A stretch of DNA of 64,000 nucleotides from Arcuatula senhousia. Its lineage: Eukaryota > Mollusca > Bivalvia > Mytilida > Mytilidae. The DNA lies in the NCBI GenBank assembly GCA_963971305.1, contig OZ020306.1, positions 73,815,022 through 73,879,021 of the forward strand, in the 5' to 3' direction. Shown here one piece after another: positions 1 to 13,100 of this stretch (position 1 is the stretch's first letter; every line of letters starts with the position of its first letter). A model generated the notes under the pieces. It saw nothing but the letters and a program-made list of their open reading frames with translations. It was not told the origin of the DNA and did no database searches. The position numbers were made by a program, and so were the translations under genes.

Positions 1-779
1 CATGCCTTTGTCGAGTTTCAATTGCAAATGACATTTCGAAAATATAATTTCTGCTATCTACTACCAAGGACCCTAAGGGGCAATATTGGCATTTTTCAAA
101 TTGCCCAAAATGACCAAAATGCTTGTTTTTGAACTTTCAGTTTTGTCCAAGGCAGGCTTATGGAATGAACTTCTCCCCAATATTAAAAAAAAAAATGATT
201 ACAAGGTGAACAAGTTAAACTTGCAACCATGGGTCATGTATATTCTAACTTCGATACAAGTCTTTGAAAGGGTAGGTTTCGATTTTGGTGAAAAAACTGC
301 AATTTTTTGAAAAGTGAACTTTTTAAAAATTATTCTAAAAATGTATTAATACATACAGGTATCGTGGCCTAATTAGGGACAAATTGACACAATGTACTTG
401 AATATAATTTAGAAAAGGGTCTTTTGGTAGGTTTATGGTTATTAGTTTAATAAGTAAATATTTTATTTTTAAAATCTGAAAAAAAGTAATTATCTGAAAC
501 TGTCCTCATTTTTATACAAAAGGTTAGATTGTCTCCGTTTTCTCTAAAGAAATATCTATACATATACAAGTAACAGTTACGGATTCTCAGAAGTAATCTG
601 AAACAGGAATTTCAAGTAATCTTAGACAGGAAACAAACTGGTTGTGTTTCAGACCTAAGGGGCAGGGGTACGGATGTCGGCGGTAAGGAATAAAGTTTTG
701 AACTGATGAGAATTTGAATATTTATAAATCTAAGAGTAATTACATCTGTTCTAGAGTTTCAAACTCATTTGGTAAATAT

Positions 780-1260
780 TTTTTTAGTAACGATTTTTAT
801 GAATCGCAATTTACGGAAAGAGTATCTTTCCTATTATAACTTTCCCTTTTCTTGAAGATGTTCCACTAGCGCCTCATACGGGGTTTACATTTCACAATTA
901 GTAGGATATGCTCGGATCTGCAGTGGTGTTTCTGATTTTAATAATAAAAACCGTTTTATACCTAAAAAATTATTAAAGCAAGGTTAGTAAGATCATTTTT
1001 CTAAATACTTCCACAAGAATCGATCTTTTATTGAAAAATTTTAATTGTACACGTCGTTTTCTGATAGTGAAAGGAATATCACACCCTGAATTTTATGGTA
1101 CTGTTTTTTTTTTCATAAAGCTCACAAGTTTAAAAACAATCCATTGGAAATGAAAAAAAAATGGCTTCAAAATTTATAACGCAAAGGATATGAATTAGAT
1201 ATTTTGGTTTAATTTGAATTAAGTGTTTTAGGCAGAGATATTGATAACGTGATACTGAGA
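780..1260 (+). pseudogene. Penelope-like element reverse transcriptase remnant, C-terminal part
   Basis: Translation of 867-983 reads ASYGVYISQLVGYARICS followed by a segment ending in KLLKQG and a stop. This resembles the conserved region just C-terminal of the reverse transcriptase core in Penelope-like elements, where a YGVYISQL motif is typical. About 100 bases further, in another frame, a GISHPEFYG stretch continues the same family pattern. Stops and frameshifts interrupt it throughout, so it is dead. The family is recognised from memory; the limits are approximate. Confidence 0.6.
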
Positions 1261-1958
1261 AAATAATACCGTCCGTTCGTTGTTTTTGTTGTCTTTTGTC
1301 TAAGGTTCTCTCTAGTGGAATTGAACTTTGATTGTGTTCAGTTTTTGTGCTTTGTCATGGAATATTGATAGGAAGAATTAAGGTTGGGGGAAAAAAAACT
1401 AGTTTAACGAAGGGGCTCGATCTGTGATTATTTCAGAACTGGATTTGAATTATATGCATTTTATTTAGACCATGAGCCAACTTTAACTGTTTAAGCCTTC
1501 ATAAAATCCCAAAGTGTCAAGCTCGAAACACGCTTTAATTCTTAAGAAAGCGACCAAGCTTAAATTCTGAGCGAATTGGGTATCCTATGAGTACGACATG
1601 GGTGCGGTATTTCTTTGATTATTTATTCATACATTTATTTACATGTAGGTTATATTAGATTGTTTTTCCATATATTATCTGAGATAATGAATAAGAGTTT
1701 TAAATTTCTCAGATACTATATATATATAAGATCGACTAACTCATTCTGGAAGATCCAGAAGAGGACGTAGGTTGGAACTAATAAAAAAAAATATAAGATG
1801 TTCTCAGGGATGTCCAAAACAATCAGTTTTATTTATTTAATCCCTGGATGTTCTGTAATTTTTGTGACACAAATTTTTCTGTAAATGTTAAACTCATGCT
1901 AACGTTCGTCGTCAATGTATCCTTGAAGTCACTTTTGCAAAATGCAACTTAACCTAGT

Positions 1959-2148
1959 AAAACTTTCTACAGAGTATCCATGTTTGGAGAAAAAGAAATC
2001 TTTAGCAGTAAAATCGGCATCCCAATGGGTACAAACTGTGCCCCTCTCCTCGTCGACTTGTTTTTACACTCTTACGAGACTGAATTTCTTGAAGAATTCA
2101 TCAAGAACGAGGAGATGAAAGAAGCTAAGTCTTTTTATCTCACTTTTA
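1959..2148 (+). pseudogene. Penelope-like element reverse transcriptase fragment, catalytic-core part
   Basis: The frame reads KTFYRVSMFGEKEI and then GIPMGTNCAPLLVDLFLHSY. GIPMGTNCAPL is a hallmark of Penelope-like reverse transcriptases (motif 4/B region), upstream of the catalytic YxDD. The fragment stops exactly where the foldback element begins at 2148, so the catalytic YIDD part is absent. It lies 3' of a piece that should be C-terminal to it (780-1260), so these are two separate insertions or a rearranged copy. Confidence 0.65.
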
Positions 2149-2707
2149 TGGAAAGCCAACGGGGTCAAAATTCTTCATCCGTAAAATGTCAATTCGCAAT
2201 TGTAACTTGTACATTTGTTATTCGTAACTTGTTGATTTGTATACTGTTTATTTGTAGAATGTCATCTTGTATTTGGTTATTTGTAGATTTTTAAATTATC
2301 TATTTTGTAAAAGTCAATTTTTAATTGTTAATTGCACATTTGTTATTCGTTAACTTGTTGGTTTGTAAACTTTTACTTAACTTGTAAAATTTCAATTTGT
2401 ATTTGGTTATTTGTAGATTTGTAAATTATTCATTTGTAAAAGTCAATTTGTAATTGTTAATTGCACATTTGTTATTCGTTAACTCGTTGATTTGTATACT
2501 CTTAATTTGTAAAATGCCAATTGGTAATTAGTAATATGTTGATATATAACTGCCTTATTGATAAAATGCCAAAGCCCAAATCGCAAAAGTCCAATATGTA
2601 ACTTTTATATAGTTATGTACAATGTTGATAACTCATTAGTTGATCTATGAAATGTTATTTTTAGAATTTCGACTTGTAACTGCACAACTGATAAATGTGG
2701 AAACATA
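2148..2707 (+). repeat. Left inverted-repeat arm of the foldback element
   Basis: Matches the reverse complement of 4256-4684 from the outer end to the GTGGAAAC at about 2696. It contains an internal duplication absent from the right arm. Confidence 0.75.
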
Positions 2708-2817
2708 CAGACAAGCCAAAAACAATATGTATCCCCACCAGTGGGGGAAGACATAATAAAAGAAATGCATATGTAGTAGACATATATAGATGTAATGGAC
2801 ATAATAACAAATACAAC

Positions 2818-3500
2818 AAGAGGCTCCCAGGAGCCTGAATCGCTCACCTGGTCTAAATTAGCCCATATAATCATCTGCAATACCACACAATGGGAACTAT
2901 TATAGCATTTCTCTTTCAGCAAAAGTTTTCATTCTATAGGCCATAAACACCATCTTTTATCTTTTAAGGGCCATAACTCCTACTAGTTTTCACTTTAAAG
3001 CCGCCATAACCCCTATAAGGGGCCATCTGACAACCTCGATCCTATGGAGTCCGAGACATCATTTGCATGTACGGTTCCTGAGAAAAGCTTGACGGAAATT
3101 TTGATAGTCATGTTCACATATTTTCACATTCGCCTAAGTCCAAAACAGGAAGTAGATTTCCGACAGGTCTGAAAATCGCTTAAGACGTACAGTTTGTCAT
3201 ATTGAACCATCCTACCAAGTTTCAAATCATTTTCATGTACAGTTCCTGAGAAAAGCTTGACGAAAGTCATGTTCACATATTTTCACATTCGCCCAAGTCC
3301 CAAACAGGAAGTAGATGTCCGACAGGTCTAACCAATCGCTTAGGACGTACAGTTTGTCATACTAAACCATCCTACCAAGTTTCAAATCATACTCATGTAC
3401 AGTTCCTGAGAAAAGCTTGACGGAAATTTCGTACGGACGGACGGACATGAGTAAAACTTAATGCCCCCTGACATGTCGTCGCGGGGGCATAAAAACAGCC
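2818..3500 (-). repeat. Dispersed tandem-core element nested in the foldback element
   Basis: It starts with GAGGCTCCCAGGAGCC, the end shared with the larger elements at 8518, 22751 and 32322. It continues with 2-3 copies of a 170-180 base unit (units near 3046, 3226 and 3390; each has GTTCCTGAGAAAAGCTTGAC). It ends in a hairpin around 3462-3490 (TGCCCCC...GGGGGCA). Confidence 0.6.
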
Positions 3501-3760
3501 AGCAGCCTTCAACAAAGCCCGCGGGCGCTGCTCCCCGTCTTGCGCTTGGCCCAAGGTCACAACATGATGCAAACAATTCGAGTACAGTCCTGAAATAGTC
3601 AAAGAAAGACCCCTTCTTAAACATAGAACAAAAATACATAAGAAGACAACTACAAACAAAATCTTTGTCAGAGGATTTTGGCTTAGGACAGGCACAAATA
3701 AATGTGGCGGGGTTAAACTAGTTTTGTAAGTGGGCCCAACCTTCCCCCTTTTGACAATCT
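3496..3760 (+). repeat. Dispersed repeat, GTTTAACCCCGCCACAT family (copy 1)
   Basis: Shares AACAGCCAGCAGCCTTCAAC, ATAGTCAAAGAAAGACCCC and GCGGGGTTAAACTAGTTTT with the copies at 26048-26395, 41060-41225 and 58923-59235. Noncoding; short open frames inside it are fortuitous. Confidence 0.65.
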
Positions 3761-4255
3761 CCAACAAAGCAGACTAACACACAATGAAACAAACAACACG
3801 CAACATGCTTGCATGTTGTTGCTTTTGGGTTTTAGCCCCAAGAACCTAAGCCTTCAAAATATGTCGGGCAAATATTAGATTTGATAGTGAACAGAGGGCA
3901 TTAATTTTTTCCAGTCGTTTTATGGTCAGAAATGAATGAAAATAGACAAAACAATATGTATTTAGAATAATTTTTTTTTCTGGGAGGTTGTACAGAAAAA
4001 GGGGGTAAAACTGTATCCATACCCCAAGGGCCTGTGGGGTTACCCCTCGATTCACTCTTATTGTTTTACCATGAGGTACCCAGCTGCCGCGTTTATCAAT
4101 GCTTTGCTTCTGTACTTGACGGTAGCGCCCCCTGTCGACAATTACACGCATGAACGATTCGCCCGACTTGTTCATTGTAGAAATGTAATTTGTCGATTCG
4201 CAAAATGTCGATTGTACAATGACAATTAAGGTCCAATGTATAAATTTCAAACTGT

Positions 4256-4684
4256 ACGTTTCCACATTTATCAGTTGTGCAGTTACAAGTCGAAATTCTA
4301 AAAATAACATTTCATAGATCAACTAATGAGTTATCAACATTGTACATAACTATATAAAAGTTACATATTGGACTTTTGCGATTTGGGCTTTGACATTTTA
4401 TAAATAAGGCAGTTATATATCAACATATTACTAATTACCAATTGACATTTTACAAAGTAAGAGTATACAAATCAACGAGTTAACGGATAACAAATGTGCA
4501 ATTAACAATTACAAATTGACTTTTACAAATAAATAATTTACAAATCTACAAATAACCAAATACAAATAGACATTCTACAAACAGTATACGATTCAACAAG
4601 TTACGAATAACAAATGTACAAGTTACAATTGCGAATTGACATTTTACGGATGAAGAATTTTGACCCCGTTGGCTTTCCATAGCA
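4256..4684 (-). repeat. Right inverted-repeat arm of the foldback element
   Basis: Reverse complement of 2148-2707 with scattered substitutions and without the internal duplicated block. It ends GGCTTTCCA followed by TA. Confidence 0.75.
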
Positions 4685-7103
4685 TATGACCTTAAGTTAA
4701 GCCTCCATTTTAAAATGAATTTCAAATTTCTAGCTTTACTAAAACCTGTTCAGGTAGTAACTGTTTTTCCCTTGTGTTTTACGTTTTTATATTTGGATAT
4801 TACTTAGTACCTACAAGAATAACAAACTAACTTTTTTGGCATTATTTTCTATTCTGTTAACTCCATCCACACCCTCTGTCATGGGTATTGATATTTGAAA
4901 AGTGAAGAGAATACCTGGCCTTTAAATAGTTGTAATATGACCTTGACCTCTAAATCACCTGGATGTCATTGAGACAAACTTCAGGACAACTCCAACATCT
5001 ATAAAAGCTATATATACAATTTCAAAACTTTATTAACAAGATAAATAGAAAATTATATCTAAAACAGATCTATAGTAAAAATCAAAGCACAGCCTTTCAC
5101 AAAATAGTTTCTGACAGGTCAAGAAATACATTTTATTTTTTAAATGTAAACAATATTTACTCAAACATTACTGACACAAAATATATATATATATATTACT
5201 CTGCACCAACTGATCAGCAATATTTATTTTTAGGGACTGACCATTGAACTTGAAAGGGGGGGGGCTTTTTTACAAAATATATTATGAAGAAGGATTTCTC
5301 ATAATTAATAAAGCTATAATGAATAAAAATACTTTGTTGCTATGCCTTAAAAATATAAATATTTTTTTCACACTTGATCTGCATGCTTAAAAACAATTGT
5401 GACCAGAACAATAAAACAAAGTGCTCTTCCCATTCAAGTTAAATAGTTTGTCCCTTATACAAACTTGTTTCATAATATATATTAACTTAATTATATTTCA
5501 GTGTAACATACCCTCAAACAATAAATTATCACAGACAATGTTAATATTAAAAGCAAAGAGCTACAACTACCAATTGATTGTCAAAACCATGAATAATAAA
5601 TTACAGGATATGATAAGAGGGGTATATTTTATGAACTTCAAGGTTTATCTTTGTTAATACACTATTATGCATATGTGTATAAAGAACCCCGCAGGTAACC
5701 TAAGTATAACACACACACACACCTTTTTTGTAATCAATCAACCATGAAGTTAAGGAGATACAATTTTATGGTGATTTGGTTTTGTACATTTCCTACTAAA
5801 ATTTGTGTAAAGTTTCAAGATGATAACACACAATTTCATGTAAAAGTACCTTATTCTAGTGGTGGTAAAAATTTTGAAAAGGGGAAGTCATAAACTAGCT
5901 AGATGGGAGGCTCTCTGGTAAGCATAAATGATTTCCTTTATCTCCAACCATTTTTTTTGCTGACAAAAGGGAGCCTTCAACCCTCTGAACCCCCTTATAG
6001 ATCTCCCCCATATCATTTTAACAATTTGCCACTTGCCAATATTTCATGTGTCCATTGGGAAAACGGTCATTTCAGCAGAAGCACACTGAGAGACAAGGTA
6101 AAGTAGTCAGATCATTACTTCAAGTGAAACCTCTCCAAAACAAACCCTGGATATATTCTTTTAAAACCAGGTCATAAACCTTAACAATACTGGATTCTCA
6201 GACACTTGGTTTCATAACCTGTATATATCAAACACCTGTCTATTCTGACAATCCAACAGAAATTCAATTTAGACAGGTTTACCTGTGGTCGAAAACAGTA
6301 CACTGGTTTACTACCATGGCAAAAACACAGCAATTTGTACTCAACAAACAATAATCAGATAGTATTTCTATAACATTACAGAATTAACAATGTTAAATTA
6401 TTTTAAAATTAACAAAAACAATGTGAATGAATATCATGAGGAAAATAATGTCATGTTCTTCATGCGTCTTACAGATCTAATAGAAATAAATAAATAAATT
6501 TAAAAAAACAAAAAAATATCAAAAATACATGATGTCCTGCATGATGATATCCAACATAGAAATGTAACTTTAACCCTCTTGCCGCCAAAGGGACATATGT
6601 GTATACTACTGACTCGCTGCCAAAGGGACATATGTGTCCACTACTGACTCGCCGCCAAAGGGACATATGTGTCCACTACCAATTCGCTGCCACACACACA
6701 TTTATGTCCATCGGACCAAAACATTACATGCAACTAAATCATTTGTTATGATTTAACACACATGTTCAAAATACAAAATAATGGCATTTTATGACAAAAT
6801 AATAACTTATAAACAATATGGAATGAAATATAAAAGGTGTTTTCTTGTATTGTAACCGTAGCAAAGTCAAAAATAAAAGAAGACGTCACATTTGATCAAA
6901 GATTTTGGCGTAACGCTATTGTAACGTCACAACATTGTGGCGTTGGCGACTTCTTTCAAAATTCTAATCTGGCAGCAAGAGGATTAAACTGAAGGATAAC
7001 CAGCATAAGAATTGGACCAACCAACAGACAAATGGACCGAACCATTATATGCCCTTTTACTTAAAAAAAATATAGGTGAAAGACAATTTGCTTGGTTAAG
7101 TGT
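4685..7103. other. Intergenic, AT-rich; no gene seen
   Basis: Apart from the piggyBac-like MITE at 6570-6987 there are only simple repeats (AT run near 5179, CA run near 5710) and a short fragment near 5234 (GACCATTGAACTTGAAAGGGGG) belonging to the family at 13503-13795. The downstream part should hold the 3' UTR of the minus-strand lipase gene; no convincing poly(A) signal was identified. Confidence 0.5.
6570..6987. mobile_element. piggyBac-like MITE with TTAA target duplications
   Basis: TTAA at 6570-6573 is followed by CCCTCTTGCCGCC. The other end reads GGCAGCAAGAGGA and then TTAA at 6984-6987, giving 13-base inverted repeats with two mismatches. Inside the left end a 43-45 base unit containing GCCAAAGGGACATATGTGT is repeated three times. 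No coding capacity. The assignment rests on TTAA plus the CCCT-type end. Confidence 0.65.
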
Positions 7104-10100
7104 CTAAGATTCCTCTGGTTTCAGATCAAAGCTGTCAATAATATCTTTGAGTCTCTGGTGTGACACAATACTGTCTTTATCAACAGCTTGGCAGATCTCC
7201 ATGACAACTGCATTGAAGGCTTCTGATTGGTCAGCATAAACATGATGTCCTGCTTCAGGTATTTTCTACAAAAGAGTAATTTTAAATTTTGAAAAATTAA
7301 AATACCAGTATCTCTATAATTTTATGATTGACATGGCACTGAAATGACATGCATATTGGCTAAAGACTCTTGGATCTTTTTCTCTTCTGCTTTCAGCAAA
7401 TTGCCAATACATATAGTACTAAGTTTGGTAGGTGTTTGGATTGGGGATTTGCAGATATTTTTGCGAGGATTAGATTTATCTATATTTTGGAGGTCTTCAA
7501 AAACTTGAGAATAAAGAATGTCTTAATCTTAAATACTGTATAATCATTTATTTTCGTTGGGATAAATTTCGTGGTTAAGAGCACAAAACTGAATTGATGG
7601 GGACAAATTTTCGAGGATTTTTTATTTTTATACGCACTGTTCAACTAAATATTTTAAATTCATGGATTTTTCATACCCACGAAATAAACAAAATTTAATC
7701 CCCCACGAATATTTCTGCTTCTACAGTATACTTATTTAGAGAATACACAAATAAATTAAAATACCTTTTCTAACACAAGAGTTAACACTAAAGTATGTCT
7801 TCCCTGCCGGCACCATCAGAAACAATTATTCTTTCTTACTTCTATTATATTTTGAATTTACATGGATTTTCAGTTTCTGAGATCAAAAGATGTTTATAGA
7901 ACTTAAACATTGCAAATATATGCAATAAAAATAATCAAAGTCACTCAACCGTAAAATCAAGGTCAAGGTCAAAAGATGGGGATGCAACTGTGCTAAGCTA
8001 CTACTGGGGCATATGTATACCAAGTTTCATCAACCTAGGACCTATAATTCTTGAGATATGGATGTGCTCGCAAAACTTTTCCATTGCTATTAAATGTATT
8101 GAAAATTGTCAAAGTCACTCAGCCGAAAAATCAAGGTCAAGGTCAAAAGATGGGGATGCAACTGTGGTAAGCTACTACTGGGGCATATGCATACCATGTT
8201 TCATCAACCTAGGACCTATAGTTCTTGAGATATGGAGGTGCTCGCAAAACTTTTTCATTGCTATTATATGTATTGAAAATTGTCAAAGTCATTCAACCGG
8301 AAAATCAAGGTCAAGGTCAAAAGATGGGGATGCAACTGTGCTAAGCTACTACTGGGGCATATGCATACCAAGTTTCATCAACCCAGGACCTATAGTTCTT
8401 GAGATATGGAGGTGCTCATAAAACTTTTCCAAAAAGTTAATGCTGCCGTCGCCGCCGCCGCCACCGCCACCGGTAAAGTAACACCTATGTCCCGCTCTGC
8501 TTCGCAGGCGAGACAAAAACAAGAGGCTCCCAGGAGCCTGAATCACTCACCTGACATATGAGCTTAAAGTAAAGGTTATTAGGCAAAATCTATTTGACAT
8601 TGAAAGGGTCATCAGTTTAATAAGGGGGTCATCTGACAATATGGTGGATCTTAAGGTGCTGATCACTTTTGTTCTCAATCAAAATTCAAAAATCTGTCAC
8701 CCTTTTTGAGTTATTAGCAAATTAATGCAGTTTAACCCAATGTTCTATTTTTAGCCACAGCGGCCATGTTTTACAACCAATCAAAAATTCCCACATCAGT
8801 TCTATACATTTAATGCTAATAAACAACAATACAAAATTTGGTTCCAACTGGACTTAAAGTGTCAGAGGATTTAACGTTTTCAATGTAATGAGGAAATGCT
8901 TTTTAAAAGCTCAATTTTGACGTTCTAAGGGCAATAACTCCTCAAAGGAAAGGTCCTACAACGTTGACCCTATAACATATTTTGTAGATCTTGATGTGTT
9001 TAACAATATGCAATTTAAATATCTCAAATATCTTGTATAGTTTTAAAGATATTGAGCTAAACAGGTGCAAAATTTGCAAAAAATCCACAAAAAGGGCAAT
9101 AACTCCTACGTGGGTTGTTGAATTTTCTTCAAAATTTCAGGGTAGGTAGATCTTGAGGTGCTGATTACTTTTATCCTATGCCAGAATTTTGATATCTGTA
9201 GCCGTTTTTGAGTTATTTGCAAAAAACTGCATTTTACCCACTATGTTCTATTTTTAGCCATGGCGGCCATGTTTTATGATGAATCAAAAATCCCCACATC
9301 AGTTCTAAGCACCGAATGCTAATGAACGACCATACCAAGTTTGGTTTCAATTGGACTTATGGTGTCAGAGGATTTAACGTTTTAAAAAGTTTACGGTCAG
9401 ACGACAGACACCAAGTGATGACAATAGCTCACATGACCCTTTGGGTCAGGTGAGCTAAAGATGTCACTTGGACATTCAAATTTTTTTAAGCTTGTGACCT
9501 TGACTTTTGACCTTATGACCTCATATGTGAGAGCCTTCTTTCTTACCTCCTTAGCTTTAATGTATGTACCGGTATGTTTTATTGGGTGTTCAAAAGTTAT
9601 GCTTCAGAAACTTATTCTCGAAGTCTAAAATTTTAATGTTTTTTTAAACTTGTCACCTTGACCTTTGAAACTCTATGAACCCAAAATCAATAGGCCTCTT
9701 TATAAATTCACATTTTTTTATAAAACAAATGTGTGAAAGTTTTAATAATCCTGGACCACCATTTCTTGCCTCTACTGCCGTATCCTCTGAGGGCATGTCA
9801 ACATGCACCAAAAAACCCCCACCCACCCCCACCCCCTTTTGAGTGATTGCTTACCTCTACTGCCACATAGCTGTTTTCTCTAATATCTTGAAGTCTATAA
9901 CCTGCTGTCTTATCCATCCAGGAATTAGCACCATACAGTATCGTCATTGGTAACTCTGAGGGCAAGTTTCCCAATCTGTTTATCATAGGATTGTTGGCCC
10001 AGATAAATGGACCTAAACTAATAGCCTTAAAGGCGGCCTCTCCACTGAAATATATTTAGGAGAAAAGGTAATATTGCATTTAACAAAATCAGCCAAGAAA

Positions 10101-13100
10101 ATCAAAAGTGAATATTACTATGACAGTCCTTCGCTGATAATTTTAGGATTTGTTATTTTATTCTAAATGTATAATACTTCAATTTGGTCTGAGGTCAATT
10201 GCTAAATGGCCAGCAGCTACCTCTGGTCATATCACATTGAAGGATACTTTCTATTTTCCATTCTGGATTTCTAATTTGCTGCTGATTTAAGTAGGTTGTG
10301 TTGTCAAGGTTGTGTACACTTATTCAACATCTCATTACTGTATCTTCTACTTTAAACAGACTTGGATGTTAGATATAATGTGAGATAAGTCATGTATTTG
10401 TGAAATGGTATCATACCCCCCTCTACCCCCTGTCTATCTCCTTCATACAGACCTTAGATTTCTAGCATTACAATGGTAGATATAATGTGAAATGGTATCA
10501 TCTGTTTCCCCCTTCCCCTGCCTCCCTTCCCTGGACCCCCTGACCATCCCCATCATACAGACCTTGGATTTCTGGCATTACAATGGTAGATATAATGTGA
10601 AATGGTATCATCTGTAATCACATCAGCAAATTTACTCTGAATGTCAGATCTAAACTTCTTAACAAGCCCTGGACCTAATAAAATAGAAAATGTCAGCTCA
10701 TACCAATATAAGTTAATTTGATGTTTAAAAAAAACTTTCATATTTGACTCTCATAATGCTATTTAATAATAAATGTTAAAAATCTGTCAAAGTCATAAAT
10801 GCTTGGATTTCATTAAACAGGAAGTAGTTGAGCAACAGACCTGAAATCAAATCCCACTTTATAGGACCCCACCCTGATGCTGTATACCAAATATCAAGTG
10901 GCTGTTGTACATATTGTTGCTGAGAAAACTGTTTTGAACATTTGTTCCCTGCCAGGCTGCCATCAGCTGCCCCACATTCACCATTTTATAACCCTGATTT
11001 TCAGGTTGCCCCGCTCAGGCATCAACACTTTTGTGTTGGAGAATACATCAAAGCTTTAAATTATCCATTTAAATTTCAAAATTGTGTAAACCCTAAGGTT
11101 CTTCCTACCCCAGACATAGGTTGATCATCTTAGTATTAATTTGATTCCCCAATTTGGTATTTTTGGTTTTACTGTTCTATGCTCTTCATAATCATATAGT
11201 GTTTGGCTTTTTAAATATTTTTGGTAGAGCGCATCTGATGTGTCTTGAATAGACGAAATCCGCGTCAGGCGTAGCAAAATTTATTGTCTGGAACTTTGTT
11301 GTCATTTGTATTTCACTCAGTGAAATCCGGCCAAAAGAAGCGCTACTTCATTAGTGTTAGTACAGCTAACATAACTTATTTTTTTATAACATTCATACAG
11401 TACAACTTCATCCTGAATATATACATGAATTCTTAATGTTAAATGTGACAAAATCAGTATGTAAATACCATGGATTAAAACTATACATGTGTATACTTAC
11501 ATAAAACCTGGTTAAACCAACCACGTCTTTTTGAAAGGCATATAATGTTCTAAGTCAGGACCATTGTGATCTTCAATTTCTCTGAGCTGTCTGTCTTGTT
11601 TTTTATTTTCTCTCAGTTTTGCTATTAAATTTCATTAATGTGGAATTATCAGTGGACTAATCTAATGGTCCTAATGCTCTCATAGATGATAGAGGATAGA
11701 AATAGTCTTACCTAATGGTCCTAATGCTCTCATAAATGATAGTGGATAGAACAGGCTTCCTATCCCAAGGATAACCTTATATCTTGTGGGGATTTCTGTT
11801 TGTGGGGGCTTCTCATGGAACCCCCATGGATCTGCAGGTATCAGGTGACACACCCTCTCAGGATATTTCAATGAATAGGCAGAGGCCAGAAACCCCCCTA
11901 AGCTGTGACCCAGTAGAATAAATCGTTCCAGTTTCATTATTTTCCTCCATTCTTCCATCGCTTCTACAAATTGATTTTCAGCCACATCAGCTTTTGAGCT
12001 GAACTTTGGTCTAGAACTTCTAGCAAATCCAAGCTGGTCAAAAGCATAGACTGGTCTGGTATGGGCCAGTTCTGTCAGATTTTTGGCCCATAGTCCAATA
12101 CCACCGCCCATCCCATGGACCATGACTAGAGGAGTCCCACTGTGGTGTTCATTCAACACCAAGGTCCAGAGTTGGTGCTTTGGGTGAGACAGATGGACCA
12201 TTTTTGTGGAATAAGGTACATTGATGTATGCTGAAATACAATTGTAAAAAAAAAAATTTGTTCATTTTAAAATCATGTTTGTTATTGATGTTGTATTTAA
12301 AGGTTTAAATATCATGAAGGGATATAAAGTCTCACTTAGTCTGGTCTCATAGATTAATGAGTCATGGTTAATTTCTAAATTTTTTGATAGTCATTTTTTT
12401 TTTAATTCAAAATCTCATGTATTCACTTCTCAAAACTTGAAAGCATATAATTTTTTGCTCTTTTGGATGTTTTTGTCCCTCCAACTTCCATTACTTTATG
12501 AATTTTAAAAAAAATTTAACATTCTGATTTTCATCATGAATTAATCAGCATGATAAAAGTTTATTCAATCTTGTCTCAAGCATGTTAAACTTAAGTGCAA
12601 TAAATTGGTTTTAAGACTTGTGTGTCTCACAATTATAGTTTTTTTTTGTAACTTTTAGGTAAAACAGGGCAGAGTTTGAAATAACAGCCTGCCCGCCAGC
12701 CCTAGACTGGTAACTTTTTGGCAGGGCTGGCTAAAATTCATGAAAATTTGACTGGTTATATAGCAAAAACAGGTAGAATTTCAATGCAGGGCTGGTTACT
12801 TTTTCAGCGAATTTCCTACCCTGAACAGGGTATTATTTCAATTTGAAATTATTTTGGACTTTGGAAAAATTAATTTCAAAGCTTGTGAGTTGACTAACCT
12901 GTACTAAGGGGGTAGGTTAGTTTACAAAATAATTGCTAGAATACTAACCCAAAACATTAGCCATGCCAGCATGACTCTAACCCCCTTAGTTAGGGTTAGT
13001 CTTACTCATAAAATTTTAACTTATTTTCCAAGCTCCAAAATAATTCCAGACTAAAATAATAACTTATTGTAATGTTTTATTTTTTTTGCATGTAATTATA

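Larger units (their letters stand above)
2148..4684. mobile_element. Foldback-type DNA element with very long terminal inverted repeats
   Basis: Bases 2148-2707 are repeated in inverted orientation at 4256-4684. Both outer ends read TGGAAAGCCAACGGGGTC going inward and are preceded by TA, compatible with a TA target-site duplication. The inverted repeats are built of short AT-rich sub-units carrying TTTGTA or TTCGTAAC every 10-16 bases. The left arm is about 130 bases longer because a sub-block (around 2330-2480) is duplicated. The interior carries no transposase reading frame and instead holds other repeats (2818-3760). Confidence 0.75.

Noticed and set aside
3382..3767. Two overlapping minus-strand frames (85 and 124 codons)
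   Set aside because: Sit across the junction of two dispersed repeats; no family motif and no conservation in the other copies.
7990..8421. 143-codon plus-strand frame (YYWGICIPSFINLGP repeats)
   Set aside because: Lies in the tandem core of a type B mobile element; the same sequence appears in other copies on either strand, with no start context or splice partners.
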